A DNA stretch of 64,000 bases, taken from assembly GCA_002422395.1 (NCBI GenBank), contig DIUY01000001.1, positions 62,001 to 126,000 of the forward strand, read 5' to 3'. Of this stretch, positions 8,991-18,213 are shown piece after piece (positions within the stretch are counted from its first letter, which is position 1; each line of letters opens with the position of its first letter). This DNA is from Methylococcaceae bacterium UBA6146. GTDB lineage: Bacteria > Pseudomonadota > Gammaproteobacteria > Methylococcales > Methylomonadaceae. The translations under genes and the position numbers were made by a program. Under the pieces are notes generated by a model that was given only the letters and a program-made list of their open reading frames with translations, ran no database searches and was not told the DNA's origin.

Positions 8991-9725
8991 TTAAAACGGT
9001 TCTTTAAACGGCCGCAAGTCCAGCTCGTGCGTCCATGCGCTGGGATGTTGCTGATGGATAGCCCAATAGGTTTGGGCGATAGCCTCACGTTTTAACAACC
9101 CCTCCACGCCCTTTGCCTTAACGTAGTCAGGGAATTGGTTTCTGGCGCGTTCGCCATCAATAACGCCATCAATCACGACATGCACGACATGGATGCCTTG
9201 CGGCGAGAATTCCCTTGCCATGCCCTGCGCCAACGCCCTTAACCCTGCTTTAGCGGCGGCAAAGGCGGTGAACGGCGGTTTTGCCCGTAACGATGCGGTC
9301 GCGCCGGTAAAAAATAGCGTGCCCCGCCGGTTACTTTTCATGGCATTCACCGCCGCTTTGCCAAACAAAAATGCGCCTAAACAATTTTGCTGCCAAAGCG
9401 TGGTGAAGGTTTCGGGATCGGTCTCCAGCAATGGCGCGGGGATATTGCTGTCCACATTGTAGGCGGCAATGTCGATACGGTAGCCCTGCTGCTGTACCGT
9501 GCCGAACAAATCCGCAACGTCATGTTCAACGGTCGCATCAGCGACAATAGCGGAGACCGTGCCCCCCGCCTGCCTGATAGTGTCCGCAACCCGTTGAAGC
9601 TTCTCTTCACTTCGGCCGGCGATGAAAACGTGCAGGCCTTGTGCAGAAAAAGTGCTGGCGAGTGTAGCGCCCAAACCTTGCTGTGGACCAACTCCGATGA
9701 TGACGGCTGAACATGGTTGCTCCAT
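8991..9725 (-). CDS. SDR-family protein, Phe in place of catalytic Tyr
   Basis: A 244-aa short-chain dehydrogenase/reductase-like protein. The nucleotide motif is degenerate but recognisable (IIGVGPQQGLGATLASTFSAQG), and FTGATASLRAK supplies the serine region. The YxxxK motif reads FAAAK, so the catalytic tyrosine is replaced by Phe. Close SDR relatives of this TGATASLR type share that change, so it is likely a genuine subfamily and not decay. It is the last gene of a leftward three-gene operon; its start lies 2 bp after the carbonic anhydrase stop. Function unknown; a binding or regulatory role is as likely as catalysis. Confidence 0.75.
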   Translation of the reverse strand: MEQPCSAVIIGVGPQQGLGATLASTFSAQGLHVFIAGRSEEKLQRVADTIRQAGGTVSAIVADATVEHDVADLFGTVQQQGYRIDIAAYNVDSNIPAPLLETDPETFTTLWQQNCLGAFLFGKAAVNAMKSNRRGTLFFTGATASLRAKPPFTAFAAAKAGLRALAQGMAREFSPQGIHVVHVVIDGVIDGERARNQFPDYVKAKGVEGLLKREAIAQTYWAIHQQHPSAWTHELDLRPFKEPF

Positions 9726-9727
9726 TG

Positions 9728-10300
9728 TTATTTTCCGGCGGCGGTGGCGTCTGGCACTTCAATCAAAGCGCCTGATTTGACGTCATAAATATAACCGTAA
9801 ACAGGGATGTCCGAAGGCACCAACGGGTGTGACTTTATCCGCACGACATCTTCAAGGACACTTTGCGCCTGGTCTTTGATGGTGAGCCAATCAATATACT
9901 TGGCTTCTGCCGAACCCGGGCCTTCACAGCAATCATGCCAGCCGTCGGCATCGACAGAGGCCGTTTTTAAGCTGCTGCCGAGCAGGTCACGCATAATGTC
10001 GTCAGTGAAAGTTTCCATGCCGCAGTCGGTGTGGTGGATAACAAACCATTCGCGGGTGCCCAGCAATTTATAAGAAATGACCAGCGAGCGTATCGCGTCA
10101 TCACTGGCCCGTCCGCCCGCATTGCGGATGACATGGGCGTCGCCTTCGGCAAGGCCGGCATATTTGGCAGGGTCAAGGCGGGCGTCCATGCAGGTCAGAA
10201 TGGCAAAGTGCCGCCCTGGGGGCATCGGCAAATCGCCTTTGTCAAAGCTGGCGACGTAATCGCGGTTGGCCATTAACACTTCATTTAATACTTTACTCAT
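9728..10300 (-). CDS. Beta-class carbonic anhydrase
   Basis: A 190-aa beta-carbonic anhydrase, which interconverts CO2 and bicarbonate in the cytoplasm. Zinc ligands and catalytic dyad are visible: Cys with Asp-Arg in TCMDARLDPAKYAG, and His plus Cys in VIHHTDCGMETF. RNAGGRASDDAIRSL is the family's substrate region. The C-terminal YGYIYDVKSGALIEV strand is intact. It sits between the DUF938 methyltransferase gene (24 bp upstream) and the SDR gene (2 bp downstream), all leftward, most likely one operon driven by the sigma-54 promoter at 11018-11033. GAGCGACTG precedes its ATG. Confidence 0.88.
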   Translation of the reverse strand: MSKVLNEVLMANRDYVASFDKGDLPMPPGRHFAILTCMDARLDPAKYAGLAEGDAHVIRNAGGRASDDAIRSLVISYKLLGTREWFVIHHTDCGMETFTDDIMRDLLGSSLKTASVDADGWHDCCEGPGSAEAKYIDWLTIKDQAQSVLEDVVRIKSHPLVPSDIPVYGYIYDVKSGALIEVPDATAAGK

Positions 10301-10324
10301 CAGTCGCTCCTCAGGTGTGAGTTA

Positions 10325-10978
10325 TTATTTTCTGCCAAATATCAGCGAGAAATTATTAGCGGGCATGTCAATGCGTTCTTTCAATTCCAAGCCATAGCTT
10401 TCGGCTGCTTTTTGTAAGTCGGCGACATCTTTTAAGCCCCATTCCGAAACGCCGGCTGAACTTAAGGTCTCATGGAATTCTTTGTTTGAATCCGTAGTGA
10501 ATGTGCCTTCAACCTTAAACGGCCCATAAATCAGCAAAAAGCCGTCGTCATCAAGCAAATGCGCCGCGCAACGCATCATGCCGTTAGCAATTGAAATAGG
10601 CGCCACCTGAAAAATGTTGATACAAAAAATAGCCGCAAATGAATGTGGCGCACCGGGGTTAAACCAAGTTTCAGGGTCGGTCAAATCCAAGTGCGCAGGA
10701 TCGGCGATATTGTCATTGCTATGATCGGCGGTCAGTTTTTTGATATTGTCAAAGACTTCCTGATCCCTATCGGAAGGATGGAAGTGCAGATGTTTGAAAT
10801 GCGGGGCAAAATAATTGATGTGCATCCCGCTGCCGCTGGCCATTTCTAGAACTCGCGCAGGGTCTTTAGGCATTTTTTCTTTTAACACGCCTAACAATGG
10901 CTCACGGTTACGCGAACCCGCCCATGCGACATATTCACTAAGCGGATGTGGGTCTAATGGTGGTTTTTCTTGGCTCAT
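10325..10978 (-). CDS. DUF938 SAM-dependent methyltransferase-like protein
   Basis: A 217-aa class I methyltransferase of the DUF938 family, recognised by YVAWAGSRNREPLLGVL, VLEMASGSGMHINYFAPHF (SAM motif I) and the DxTDPETW region. The substrate is unknown. I start it at ATG 10978 (MSQEKPPLDPHP) because GAGGA lies 7 nt upstream; the longer reading to 11047 would put the start inside the sigma-54 promoter. It is the first gene of the methyltransferase-carbonic anhydrase-SDR operon. Confidence 0.8.
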   Translation of the reverse strand: MSQEKPPLDPHPLSEYVAWAGSRNREPLLGVLKEKMPKDPARVLEMASGSGMHINYFAPHFKHLHFHPSDRDQEVFDNIKKLTADHSNDNIADPAHLDLTDPETWFNPGAPHSFAAIFCINIFQVAPISIANGMMRCAAHLLDDDGFLLIYGPFKVEGTFTTDSNKEFHETLSSAGVSEWGLKDVADLQKAAESYGLELKERIDMPANNFSLIFGRK

Positions 10979-11017
10979 GGTGTGTTCCTCATTTATTGTT
11001 ATAAGAGCTTTATCACC

Positions 11018-11033
11018 AGCAAATGGCATACCA
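11018..11033 (-). promoter_or_regulatory. Predicted sigma-54 (RpoN) promoter of the DUF938-CA-SDR operon
   Basis: Read on the minus strand, the sequence is TGGTAT-GCCAT-TTGCT, against the RpoN consensus TGGCAC-N5-TTGCW. The invariant GG and GC are exactly 10 nt apart. Transcription would begin near 11007, leaving a ~29-nt leader with a GAGGA site before the ATG at 10978. Just upstream (relative to this operon) is the dyad GGTAA-N5-TTACC, and the divergent gene at 11140 encodes a sigma-54-dependent activator. Confidence 0.6.
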
Positions 11034-11139
11034 GCCGACGGTAACAAAATTACCTTTACATTACAATCAATTAGGTTTTAACTTAGGCCAATAAAAGAAG
11101 CATCACTTCAATTAATGAAAACCAACTTCACAAATTGAC

Positions 11140-12696
11140 ATGGAAACCAACTCCCTCACCGACTTAACGCCAGTATTTTTTCTGCAAACGTTTATTCTTG
11201 AATTAATGCACGCCAGTGAACAACAGGGGCAAAAGCACTGCGAGCAGTTGATCGAACATATAGCCAAAACCGCCGGTTGTTTCTTTGAAGAAATCTACCG
11301 CGAAGACACCCAAAATAGTGGGCTGCTTGACAACGAGCGTTATATCGAACTTATCCTCGGCCTCAAAAACAATATCGGCGGCAAGTTTTCTTTGGCGTCC
11401 AGCACACTAGATTGCATTACGGTGACCAATAGCCGCTGCCCTTTTGGCGAACAAGTGACTAATTTCCCTGAGTTATGCCGCATGACCTCCAGTGTCTTCG
11501 GCGGTATCGCCGCGCGGAATTTTGGTTATGCCAAAGTTGAGATTAAAAAAAGCATCGCCCGTCAGGATGGCTGCTGCGAAGTTTGCGTTTACACCAACCC
11601 CGAGGCGGCAAAAGAGCATGCCGGGGTGGAATATACCGACACTACGCCGGTTAAGGCAAACCAGGACATGACCGCCCTGCACTCGCGCATTGAAGAAAGC
11701 ATGCAGCAAATTTGGCGCAAACAAAGCAAGCAACCAAACAAAAAACAGCCGCCCGCCATTATTGCCAAATCATCGGCAATGCAGAAAATCCTACAAGCTA
11801 TCGAAGTGGTTTCACCTACCCTAGCAACTGTGTTGATCCAAGGCCAAACAGGTGTTGGTAAGGAATTGATCGCCCGCGCCATCCACGCCATGAGCGAGCG
11901 CTGCCAAAAACCCTTTATCGCCATTAATTGCGGCGCAATCCCCGAAAGCCTTATCGAAAGCGCCCTGTTCGGGCATGAAAAAGGCGCGTTTACCGGCGCG
12001 GTTGAAGTCCATCAGGGCTATTTTGAACGGGCAGAAGGCGGCACGTTGTTTCTGGACGAAGTCGATTCCTTATCGCCAGCTGCACAAACCCGTTTGTTGC
12101 GGGTATTACAAGAAGGCGAATTGGAACGGGTTGGCGGCAAGCAAACGTTGTCGGTCGATTTGCGGATTATCTCAGCCACCAACCAATCGTTGGAGGAACA
12201 AGTCAAGCAGGGGCTGTTCCGTAATGACCTGTATTACCGCCTTAATGTCGTGCGCCTGAATGTGCCGCCGCTCGCAGAACGTCCTGAAGACTTGCCTTAT
12301 CTGGTGCAATTGATTTTGCAACGGCTAAGCAAAAGATATAACAAATCCGTTAGCTCTGTCAGCCGTGAAGTCATGCAAAAAATCCACCGCTACAACTGGC
12401 CAGGTAACGTAAGGGAGTTGGAAAATGTGCTTGAACGAAGTATGTTGTTCGCTAAAGGCCAAGAAATCACCTGTCTGGACTTAGACCTGACCGAAGGGCT
12501 GCTGCCCATCAAGCGATGGCATGACATAAAAGCCCAAGCGGTCGCCGATATTGAACAAAAATACCTCAAAGCGGTTTTAAAAGAACATCGGGGGGATATA
12601 AAAAAAGTGGCTGACAGCATGGAAATCACCGTGCGTGCCGTTTATGGCAAGCTAAAAAAATACGCGCTTGACCTGTCCGATTACAAGGCCCCATGA
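11140..12696 (+). CDS. Sigma-54-dependent transcriptional activator
   Basis: A 518-aa bacterial enhancer-binding protein. Residues ~1-170 form a sensor domain with Cys-containing motifs (NSRCPFGEQ, ELCRMTSSVFGGIA, DGCCEVCVY), resembling V4R/methanogen-output-type ligand domains. Residues ~205-440 are the AAA+ domain: Walker A GQTGVGKE, the sigma-54 contact loop GAFTGA, and Walker B GGTLFLDEVDS. The C-terminal ~45 residues are a Fis-type helix-turn-helix (DIKKVADSMEITVRAVYGKL). It is divergent from the DUF938-carbonic anhydrase-SDR operon, whose promoter matches sigma-54, so that operon is the obvious target (inference). The downstream methyltransferase gene may be co-transcribed. What the sensor binds is unknown; the Cys residues allow a metal or redox signal. 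Confidence 0.88.
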   Translation: METNSLTDLTPVFFLQTFILELMHASEQQGQKHCEQLIEHIAKTAGCFFEEIYREDTQNSGLLDNERYIELILGLKNNIGGKFSLASSTLDCITVTNSRCPFGEQVTNFPELCRMTSSVFGGIAARNFGYAKVEIKKSIARQDGCCEVCVYTNPEAAKEHAGVEYTDTTPVKANQDMTALHSRIEESMQQIWRKQSKQPNKKQPPAIIAKSSAMQKILQAIEVVSPTLATVLIQGQTGVGKELIARAIHAMSERCQKPFIAINCGAIPESLIESALFGHEKGAFTGAVEVHQGYFERAEGGTLFLDEVDSLSPAAQTRLLRVLQEGELERVGGKQTLSVDLRIISATNQSLEEQVKQGLFRNDLYYRLNVVRLNVPPLAERPEDLPYLVQLILQRLSKRYNKSVSSVSREVMQKIHRYNWPGNVRELENVLERSMLFAKGQEITCLDLDLTEGLLPIKRWHDIKAQAVADIEQKYLKAVLKEHRGDIKKVADSMEITVRAVYGKLKKYALDLSDYKAP

Positions 12697-12771
12697 CGGC
12701 GGGTCTGAAAATTTCGGGCGGCCGCCCCTATCCTCCCCCAACGTTTTTAACAACAACCGTGGTGACCAACG

Positions 12772-13620
12772 ATGACAAACCCTACCCGCCCTGCAAACGA
12801 CAGCAAGATTAAGCTGCCTTATTTTGATTATCTGCTAAAAATCTTAAATGACGGCAATGAGGCGGTGGCGACCAGCTTTGGCCGACATGTGCATTGGGGA
12901 TACTGGGCGCAACCAAAATCAGCCACCTTAACAAACGCTGACTTTGCCGGGGCCGCCGAAAACCTTAGCGCCGAAGTCTGTTTGGCGGCAAAACTTGAAA
13001 ATAAACTTAAGGTGTTGGATGTTGGTTGCGGTTTTGGCGGCACCATCGCCCATATCAATGAGCATTATGCGGATATGGAATTGGTGGGCCTAAATATTGA
13101 TGAGCGGCAATTGGAACGTGCCCGCACCACTGTCACGCCTTTGCCGGGCAATGCAATCGTTTTCCAGCAAGGCAATGCCTGTGCCTTACCTTTTCCTGAC
13201 CAGTCATTCGATGTGGTGTTGGCGGTTGAGTGCATTTTCCATTTCCCAGGCCGTGAGCAGTTTTTCAAAGAAGCCTACCGCGTCCTAAAACCTGGCGGTT
13301 ATTTAGCGTTATCGGACTTTGTCCCGACCCGGTTATTACAACCCCTTGCCCGACTCAAAATACCCGCATGGGGATTTTACGGCAAATGCAATATTGACTA
13401 CAGCGTGCATGATTATCGGGCGCTCGCCAGCCAGACGGCGTTTACCTTGTTGACCGAACGCGACATCACAGCAAACACCTTGCCAACCTACACTTATTTA
13501 AGGCGGCTTGCCGTCCAACAAAGGGTCGGCGGCAAAAGCGCCATGCTCGAAACAATAAGCGTGGAATTGTTAAGCAGGCTCAGTTTGCTCAACTATTACA
13601 TCTATGGCTTGCAAAAGTAA
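12772..13620 (+). CDS. SAM-dependent methyltransferase
   Basis: A 282-aa class I methyltransferase. SAM motif I is VLDVGCGFGGTIAHI; the acidic ribose-binding residue follows in ELVGLNIDERQLERA; the later motif is FDVVLAVECIFHFPGREQF. RVLKPGGYLALSDF is the usual motif III strand. The N-terminus (FGRHVHWGYWAQP) is typical of small-molecule and natural-product methyltransferases that bind a lipophilic substrate, but no substrate can be named. It starts 75 bp after the sigma-54 activator gene and is followed by a GC-rich hairpin. Confidence 0.75.
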   Translation: MTNPTRPANDSKIKLPYFDYLLKILNDGNEAVATSFGRHVHWGYWAQPKSATLTNADFAGAAENLSAEVCLAAKLENKLKVLDVGCGFGGTIAHINEHYADMELVGLNIDERQLERARTTVTPLPGNAIVFQQGNACALPFPDQSFDVVLAVECIFHFPGREQFFKEAYRVLKPGGYLALSDFVPTRLLQPLARLKIPAWGFYGKCNIDYSVHDYRALASQTAFTLLTERDITANTLPTYTYLRRLAVQQRVGGKSAMLETISVELLSRLSLLNYYIYGLQK

Positions 13621-13635
13621 GCTTTTAAGGAAAGC

Positions 13636-13650
13636 TGGGGCGGCGCCCCA
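13636..13650 (+). terminator. GC-rich hairpin after the methyltransferase gene
   Basis: TGGGGC-GGC-GCCCCA forms a 6-bp perfect stem with a 3-nt loop 16 nt after the stop codon, followed by ATTTACC. The T-tract is poor, so it is a weak or Rho-assisted terminator candidate separating this gene from carAB. Confidence 0.4.
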
Positions 13651-13802
13651 TTTACCTATAAAACACCCCTTTAACACATCAAGGTTAAAATTGTTAATGA
13701 CCAAAACAGCATAATTTCGTAGAATTGTAACAATTAATTTTTTATAACGGGGTCAGCCTTCAGAGAGGTTCATCCCGTTTTGTGTATTTAGAGGTGACGT
13801 GA

Positions 13803-14936
13803 TTGAGTAAGCCTGCTTTGTTGGTGTTAGAAGATGGGACCGTGTTTTATGGCGTGTCAATAGGCGCGGATGGTTGCAGTGCTGGGGAAGTTGTTTTTAA
13901 CACTGCGATGACAGGCTATCAGGAAATCCTAAGTGACCCCTCATACGCCCGGCAAATTGTGACATTAACCTGCCCGCATATTGGCAATGTCGGCACCAAT
14001 AGTGAAGATGACGAATCCGCCAGTGTCTTTGCCAGTGGCTTGGTCATTAGGGATTTGCCGCTACTGGCCAGTAGTTGGCGTTGTGAAACCAGCTTGCCAG
14101 ATTACTTGGCGAAGCATAACGTGGTTGCGATAGCCGACATTGACACCCGCAAACTAACCCGCCTGTTGCGTGACAAAGGGGCGCAACGCGGTTGTATTAT
14201 GGCGGGCGAAACCGTTGATCTTAGTGCCGCAAGCGCCGCCATCGAAAGCTTTCCTGGTTTGAAAGGCATGGACTTGGCCAAAGAAGTGACAACCGCCGTG
14301 CCTTATCAATGGTCTGAAAATATCTGGCAACTTGAAAATGGCCACACCCAAGCGCAAAACCTAACCAAGCATGTGGTTGCTTATGATTTTGGCATCAAAC
14401 GTAACATCCTTAGGCTATTGGCCAATCGCGGCTGCCGCGTGACCGTCGTTCCAGCGACGACATCAGCGGCAGATGTTTTGGCACTTAATCCTGATGGTGT
14501 GTTCTTGTCTAATGGCCCGGGTGATCCTGAGCCTTGCACCTATGCTATCGAAGCAATCAAAACAATTCTGGAACAAAAACTTCCGGTTTTTGGCATTTGT
14601 CTAGGCCATCAACTGCTGGCATTGGCGAGTGGCGCAAAAACCGAGAAAATGAAATTTGGCCACCACGGCGCCAACCATCCGGTGCAAGAAAAAGCCACCG
14701 GCAGGGTGATGATCAGCAGCCAGAACCATGGGTTTGCGGTTAATGAAGCGAGTCTTCCAGACCATCTCACCGCAACCTATCATTCTTTATTCGACGGCAG
14801 TTTACAAGGTGTGGCGCGTACCGATTGCCCAGCAATGAGTTTTCAGGGGCATCCTGAAGCCAGTCCTGGGCCACATGATGTTGAATCGTTATTTGACGGC
14901 TTCATCAGCATGATGGAACAGCACGCCCGTAAATAA
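13803..14936 (+). CDS. carA: Carbamoyl-phosphate synthase small subunit
   Basis: The 377-aa glutaminase subunit of carbamoyl-phosphate synthetase, feeding arginine and pyrimidine synthesis. The class I glutamine amidotransferase triad is intact: Cys in PVFGICLGHQLLALA and His/Glu in SFQGHPEASPGPHD. The N-terminal domain begins KPALLVLEDGTVFYGVSIG. The initiation codon is TTG, chosen because AGAGGTGA lies just upstream and the reading covers the whole family N-terminus; no in-frame ATG exists there. carB follows after 20 bp. Confidence 0.95.
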   Translation: MSKPALLVLEDGTVFYGVSIGADGCSAGEVVFNTAMTGYQEILSDPSYARQIVTLTCPHIGNVGTNSEDDESASVFASGLVIRDLPLLASSWRCETSLPDYLAKHNVVAIADIDTRKLTRLLRDKGAQRGCIMAGETVDLSAASAAIESFPGLKGMDLAKEVTTAVPYQWSENIWQLENGHTQAQNLTKHVVAYDFGIKRNILRLLANRGCRVTVVPATTSAADVLALNPDGVFLSNGPGDPEPCTYAIEAIKTILEQKLPVFGICLGHQLLALASGAKTEKMKFGHHGANHPVQEKATGRVMISSQNHGFAVNEASLPDHLTATYHSLFDGSLQGVARTDCPAMSFQGHPEASPGPHDVESLFDGFISMMEQHARK

Positions 14937-14956
14937 TCAGCAGAGCAAATTATAAA

Positions 14957-17900
14957 ATGCCCAAAAGAACCGACATAAAATCCATCTTATTACTAGGTGC
15001 AGGCCCAATTGTTATTGGTCAAGCGTGCGAATTTGATTACTCCGGCACCCAAGCCTGTAAAGCCTTGCGCGAAGAAGGCTACCGAGTGATTCTGGTCAAT
15101 TCCAATCCCGCGACGATTATGACCGACCCTGATATGGCGGATGCAATTTACATCGAGCCTATCGACTGGCAAACCGTAGAAAAAATCATCGAAAAAGAAC
15201 GTCCTGACGCCATTTTGCCCACGATGGGCGGACAAACCGCATTAAATTGTGCGCTGGCTTTAGATGCACAGGGCGTACTGGAAAAATATGGCGTTGAAAT
15301 GATTGGCGCCACAAAAGAAGCCATCAATAAAGCCGAAGACCGTGAACTGTTCAATCAGGCGATGCGTAAAATAGGCTTTGAAGTGGCCCGCTCAAAAACC
15401 GCACACAACCTAGAAGAAGCCTTATCGGCTCAAAAAGAGGTCGGCTACCCCACGGTCATCCGCCCTTCATTCACAATGGGTGGTAGCGGCGGCGGCATTG
15501 CCTACAACAAGGAAGAATTCATTGAAATTTGTGAACGCGGTTTGGATTTGTCACCGACTAATGAGTTGCTGATTGAAGAATCAGTGCTAGGCTGGAAAGA
15601 ATATGAAATGGAAGTGGTCCGTGATTCCAAGGACAACTGCATTATCGTTTGTTCGATAGAAAACTTTGACCCTATGGGTGTGCATACCGGCGATTCGATC
15701 ACTGTTGCGCCGGCGCAAACCCTAACCGATAAAGAATATCAGATTCTGCGCAATGTCTCGCTGGCGGTGTTGCGTGAAATCGGCGTCGACACCGGCGGCT
15801 CAAACGTACAGGTGGCCATTAATCCTGAGAATGGCCGGATGATTGTTATCGAGATGAACCCTAGAGTATCGCGTTCTTCGGCATTGGCTTCTAAAGCCAC
15901 CGGCTTCCCGATTGCTAAAGTGGCGGCAAAACTGGCGGTGGGTTATACGCTGGATGAATTAAAAAACGAAATCACCGGCGGTGCGACACCGGCATCGTTT
16001 GAGCCATCCATCGATTATGTGGTCACTAAAGTGCCACGTTTTACGTTTGAGAAATTCCCGCAAGCGGATGACCGGCTGACAACGCAAATGAAATCAGTTG
16101 GCGAAGTCATGGCGATAGGCCGCACTTTTCAGGAATCCTTACAAAAAGCGTTGCGTGGATTGGAAATTGGCATCAGCGGCCTGGATGAAATCATTGATTT
16201 GGATACCGAAGACGCCCAAGAAAGGATGCAACGGGAAATGCGCCACCCTGGCCCGGACCGTTTGCGTTATGTTGCGGACGCATTCCGTAGCGGAATGAGC
16301 ATTGAGGACGTGCATAGCGTTTGCAAAATCGACCCTTGGTTTTTGGCACAAGTGCATGATTTAGTCATTACAGAAAAATCGTTATCGACCAAAACCCTAT
16401 CCACTTTAAAGGAAGGTGAGCTTTATAAGCTTAAACGCAAAGGCTTCTCTGATATTAGGCTGGCTAAACTCCTGGATACGTCCGAGACTGAAGTCCGTAA
16501 TGTCCGGCATAAGCAGGGTGTGCGGCCAGTCTATAAGCGTATTGATTCATGCGCGGCTGAGTTTGCATCCGACACGGCTTATCTGTACTCAACCTACGAA
16601 GAAGAATGCGAAGCACGGGTTTCGGATAAGGAAAAAATTATTATCTTAGGTGGCGGGCCCAACCGTATAGGCCAAGGCATTGAATTTGACTATTGCTGTG
16701 TCCATGCCGCCCTAGCGTTGCGTGAAGATGGCTACGAAACCATCATGATCAACTGCAATCCTGAAACAGTTTCCACCGATTTTGACACTTCCGACCGCCT
16801 GTATTTTGAGCCGCTGACACTAGAGGACGTGCTGGAGATTGTCCATCTGGAAAAGCCTAAAGGCGTGATTGTCCAATACGGCGGGCAAACACCTTTGAAA
16901 CTGGCGCGGGCATTGGAAGCTGCGGGTGTGCCGATTATCGGCACTTCACCGGACTCGATTGACTTGGCAGAAGACCGCGAACGTTTTCAAAAGTTATTGG
17001 AAAGGCTGGACTTAAAACAACCGCCTAACGCCACCGCACGTTCTGTCGAGCAGGCGCTGAATGCCGCTAAAGAATTAGGTTACCCGTTGGTGGTCAGGCC
17101 GTCTTATGTGTTGGGCGGACGGGCGATGGAAATCGTCTTTAATGAAGAAGGCCTGCAACGCTATATGAAAGAAGCGGTCAGCGCGTCTAACGATTCACCT
17201 GTGCTGCTGGACCGTTTTTTAGACGACGCTGTGGAAATGGATGTGGATGCCATTTACGATGGCGAGCGCACATTAATTGGCGGCCTGATGGAACACATCG
17301 AGCAGGCCGGTGTCCATTCAGGCGATTCTGCATGTTCTTTACCGCCTTATGAGTTGGCGCCGGAACTTCAGGACGAACTACGCGAACAAGTCGCAAAAAT
17401 GGCCGAAGCATTGGGCGTAAGAGGCTTGATGAACACCCAGTTCGCTATCCAGGGCACTGATATTTATGTGCTGGAAGTTAATCCCAGAGCATCACGGACA
17501 GCGCCTTTTGTGTCTAAGGCCACCGGTTATCCTTTAGCAAAAATTGCCGCGCGGGTGATGGTCGGGCAAACGCTTACGCAACAAGGTATCACTGAAGAAC
17601 GCATCCCCCCTTATTACTCAGTGAAGGAAGCTGTGTTCCCCTTTGTTAAATTTCCAGGTGTCGACCCATTACTGGGGCCTGAGATGAAATCCACCGGGGA
17701 AGTGATGGGCGTAGGTAAAACCTTTGGCGAAGCTTTCGCCAAATCCCAACGGGCGGCAGGTGTCAACTTAAACCACAGCGGCAAGGTGCTAATCAGTATC
17801 CGTGATGCCGACAAAGCAAAAGCGCCCGACATAGCCCGAATGTTGGTGGATAAAAAATATGAAATTGTAGCAACTGGCGGCACGGCAAAATTTCTAAAGG

Positions 17901-18175
17901 AAGCTGGCATCCCTTGTGAGGTCGTGTTCAAAGTCAACGAAGGCCGGCCCAATACCGTCGATATGATAAAGAATGGCCAGATCCAGCTGGTCATCAACAC
18001 CACAGAGGGCAAAAAGGCAATTTCAGATTCGTTCACCATGCGCCGGGAAGCCTTACAGTACCGGGTCACTTATTACACAACAATGGCCGGTGCCAGAGCG
18101 GCCTGTTATGCGTTAGGTGAACTGGAAGCCGGCAATGTGAACTGCCTGCAAGATTTACATAAAAGTCTGGCCTGA
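14957..18175 (+). CDS. carB: Carbamoyl-phosphate synthase large subunit
   Basis: The 1072-aa synthetase subunit, with two homologous ATP-grasp halves and a C-terminal allosteric MGS-like domain. Glycine-rich ATP loops occur in both halves (PTVIRPSFTMGGSGGG and PLVVRPSYVLGGRAM), with EMNPRVSRSSALASKATGFP and EVNPRASRTAPFVSKATGYP as the metal-binding repeats. The end (EIVATGGTAKFLKEAGI) is the regulatory domain. Length is normal (E. coli 1073). It lies in the carA-carB-greA order common in gammaproteobacteria. Confidence 0.96.
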   Translation: MPKRTDIKSILLLGAGPIVIGQACEFDYSGTQACKALREEGYRVILVNSNPATIMTDPDMADAIYIEPIDWQTVEKIIEKERPDAILPTMGGQTALNCALALDAQGVLEKYGVEMIGATKEAINKAEDRELFNQAMRKIGFEVARSKTAHNLEEALSAQKEVGYPTVIRPSFTMGGSGGGIAYNKEEFIEICERGLDLSPTNELLIEESVLGWKEYEMEVVRDSKDNCIIVCSIENFDPMGVHTGDSITVAPAQTLTDKEYQILRNVSLAVLREIGVDTGGSNVQVAINPENGRMIVIEMNPRVSRSSALASKATGFPIAKVAAKLAVGYTLDELKNEITGGATPASFEPSIDYVVTKVPRFTFEKFPQADDRLTTQMKSVGEVMAIGRTFQESLQKALRGLEIGISGLDEIIDLDTEDAQERMQREMRHPGPDRLRYVADAFRSGMSIEDVHSVCKIDPWFLAQVHDLVITEKSLSTKTLSTLKEGELYKLKRKGFSDIRLAKLLDTSETEVRNVRHKQGVRPVYKRIDSCAAEFASDTAYLYSTYEEECEARVSDKEKIIILGGGPNRIGQGIEFDYCCVHAALALREDGYETIMINCNPETVSTDFDTSDRLYFEPLTLEDVLEIVHLEKPKGVIVQYGGQTPLKLARALEAAGVPIIGTSPDSIDLAEDRERFQKLLERLDLKQPPNATARSVEQALNAAKELGYPLVVRPSYVLGGRAMEIVFNEEGLQRYMKEAVSASNDSPVLLDRFLDDAVEMDVDAIYDGERTLIGGLMEHIEQAGVHSGDSACSLPPYELAPELQDELREQVAKMAEALGVRGLMNTQFAIQGTDIYVLEVNPRASRTAPFVSKATGYPLAKIAARVMVGQTLTQQGITEERIPPYYSVKEAVFPFVKFPGVDPLLGPEMKSTGEVMGVGKTFGEAFAKSQRAAGVNLNHSGKVLISIRDADKAKAPDIARMLVDKKYEIVATGGTAKFLKEAGIPCEVVFKVNEGRPNTVDMIKNGQIQLVINTTEGKKAISDSFTMRREALQYRVTYYTTMAGARAACYALGELEAGNVNCLQDLHKSLA

Positions 18176-18213
18176 CAAGCCAGTAATGGATGAATAATGA
18201 TTGGAGTTGAAAA

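Noticed and set aside
13681..13760. A specific sigma-70 promoter for carAB
   Set aside because: Several AT-rich -10-like hexamers exist (including near the AATTG-TAA-CAATT dyad), but none has a properly spaced -35, so no single site can be supported.
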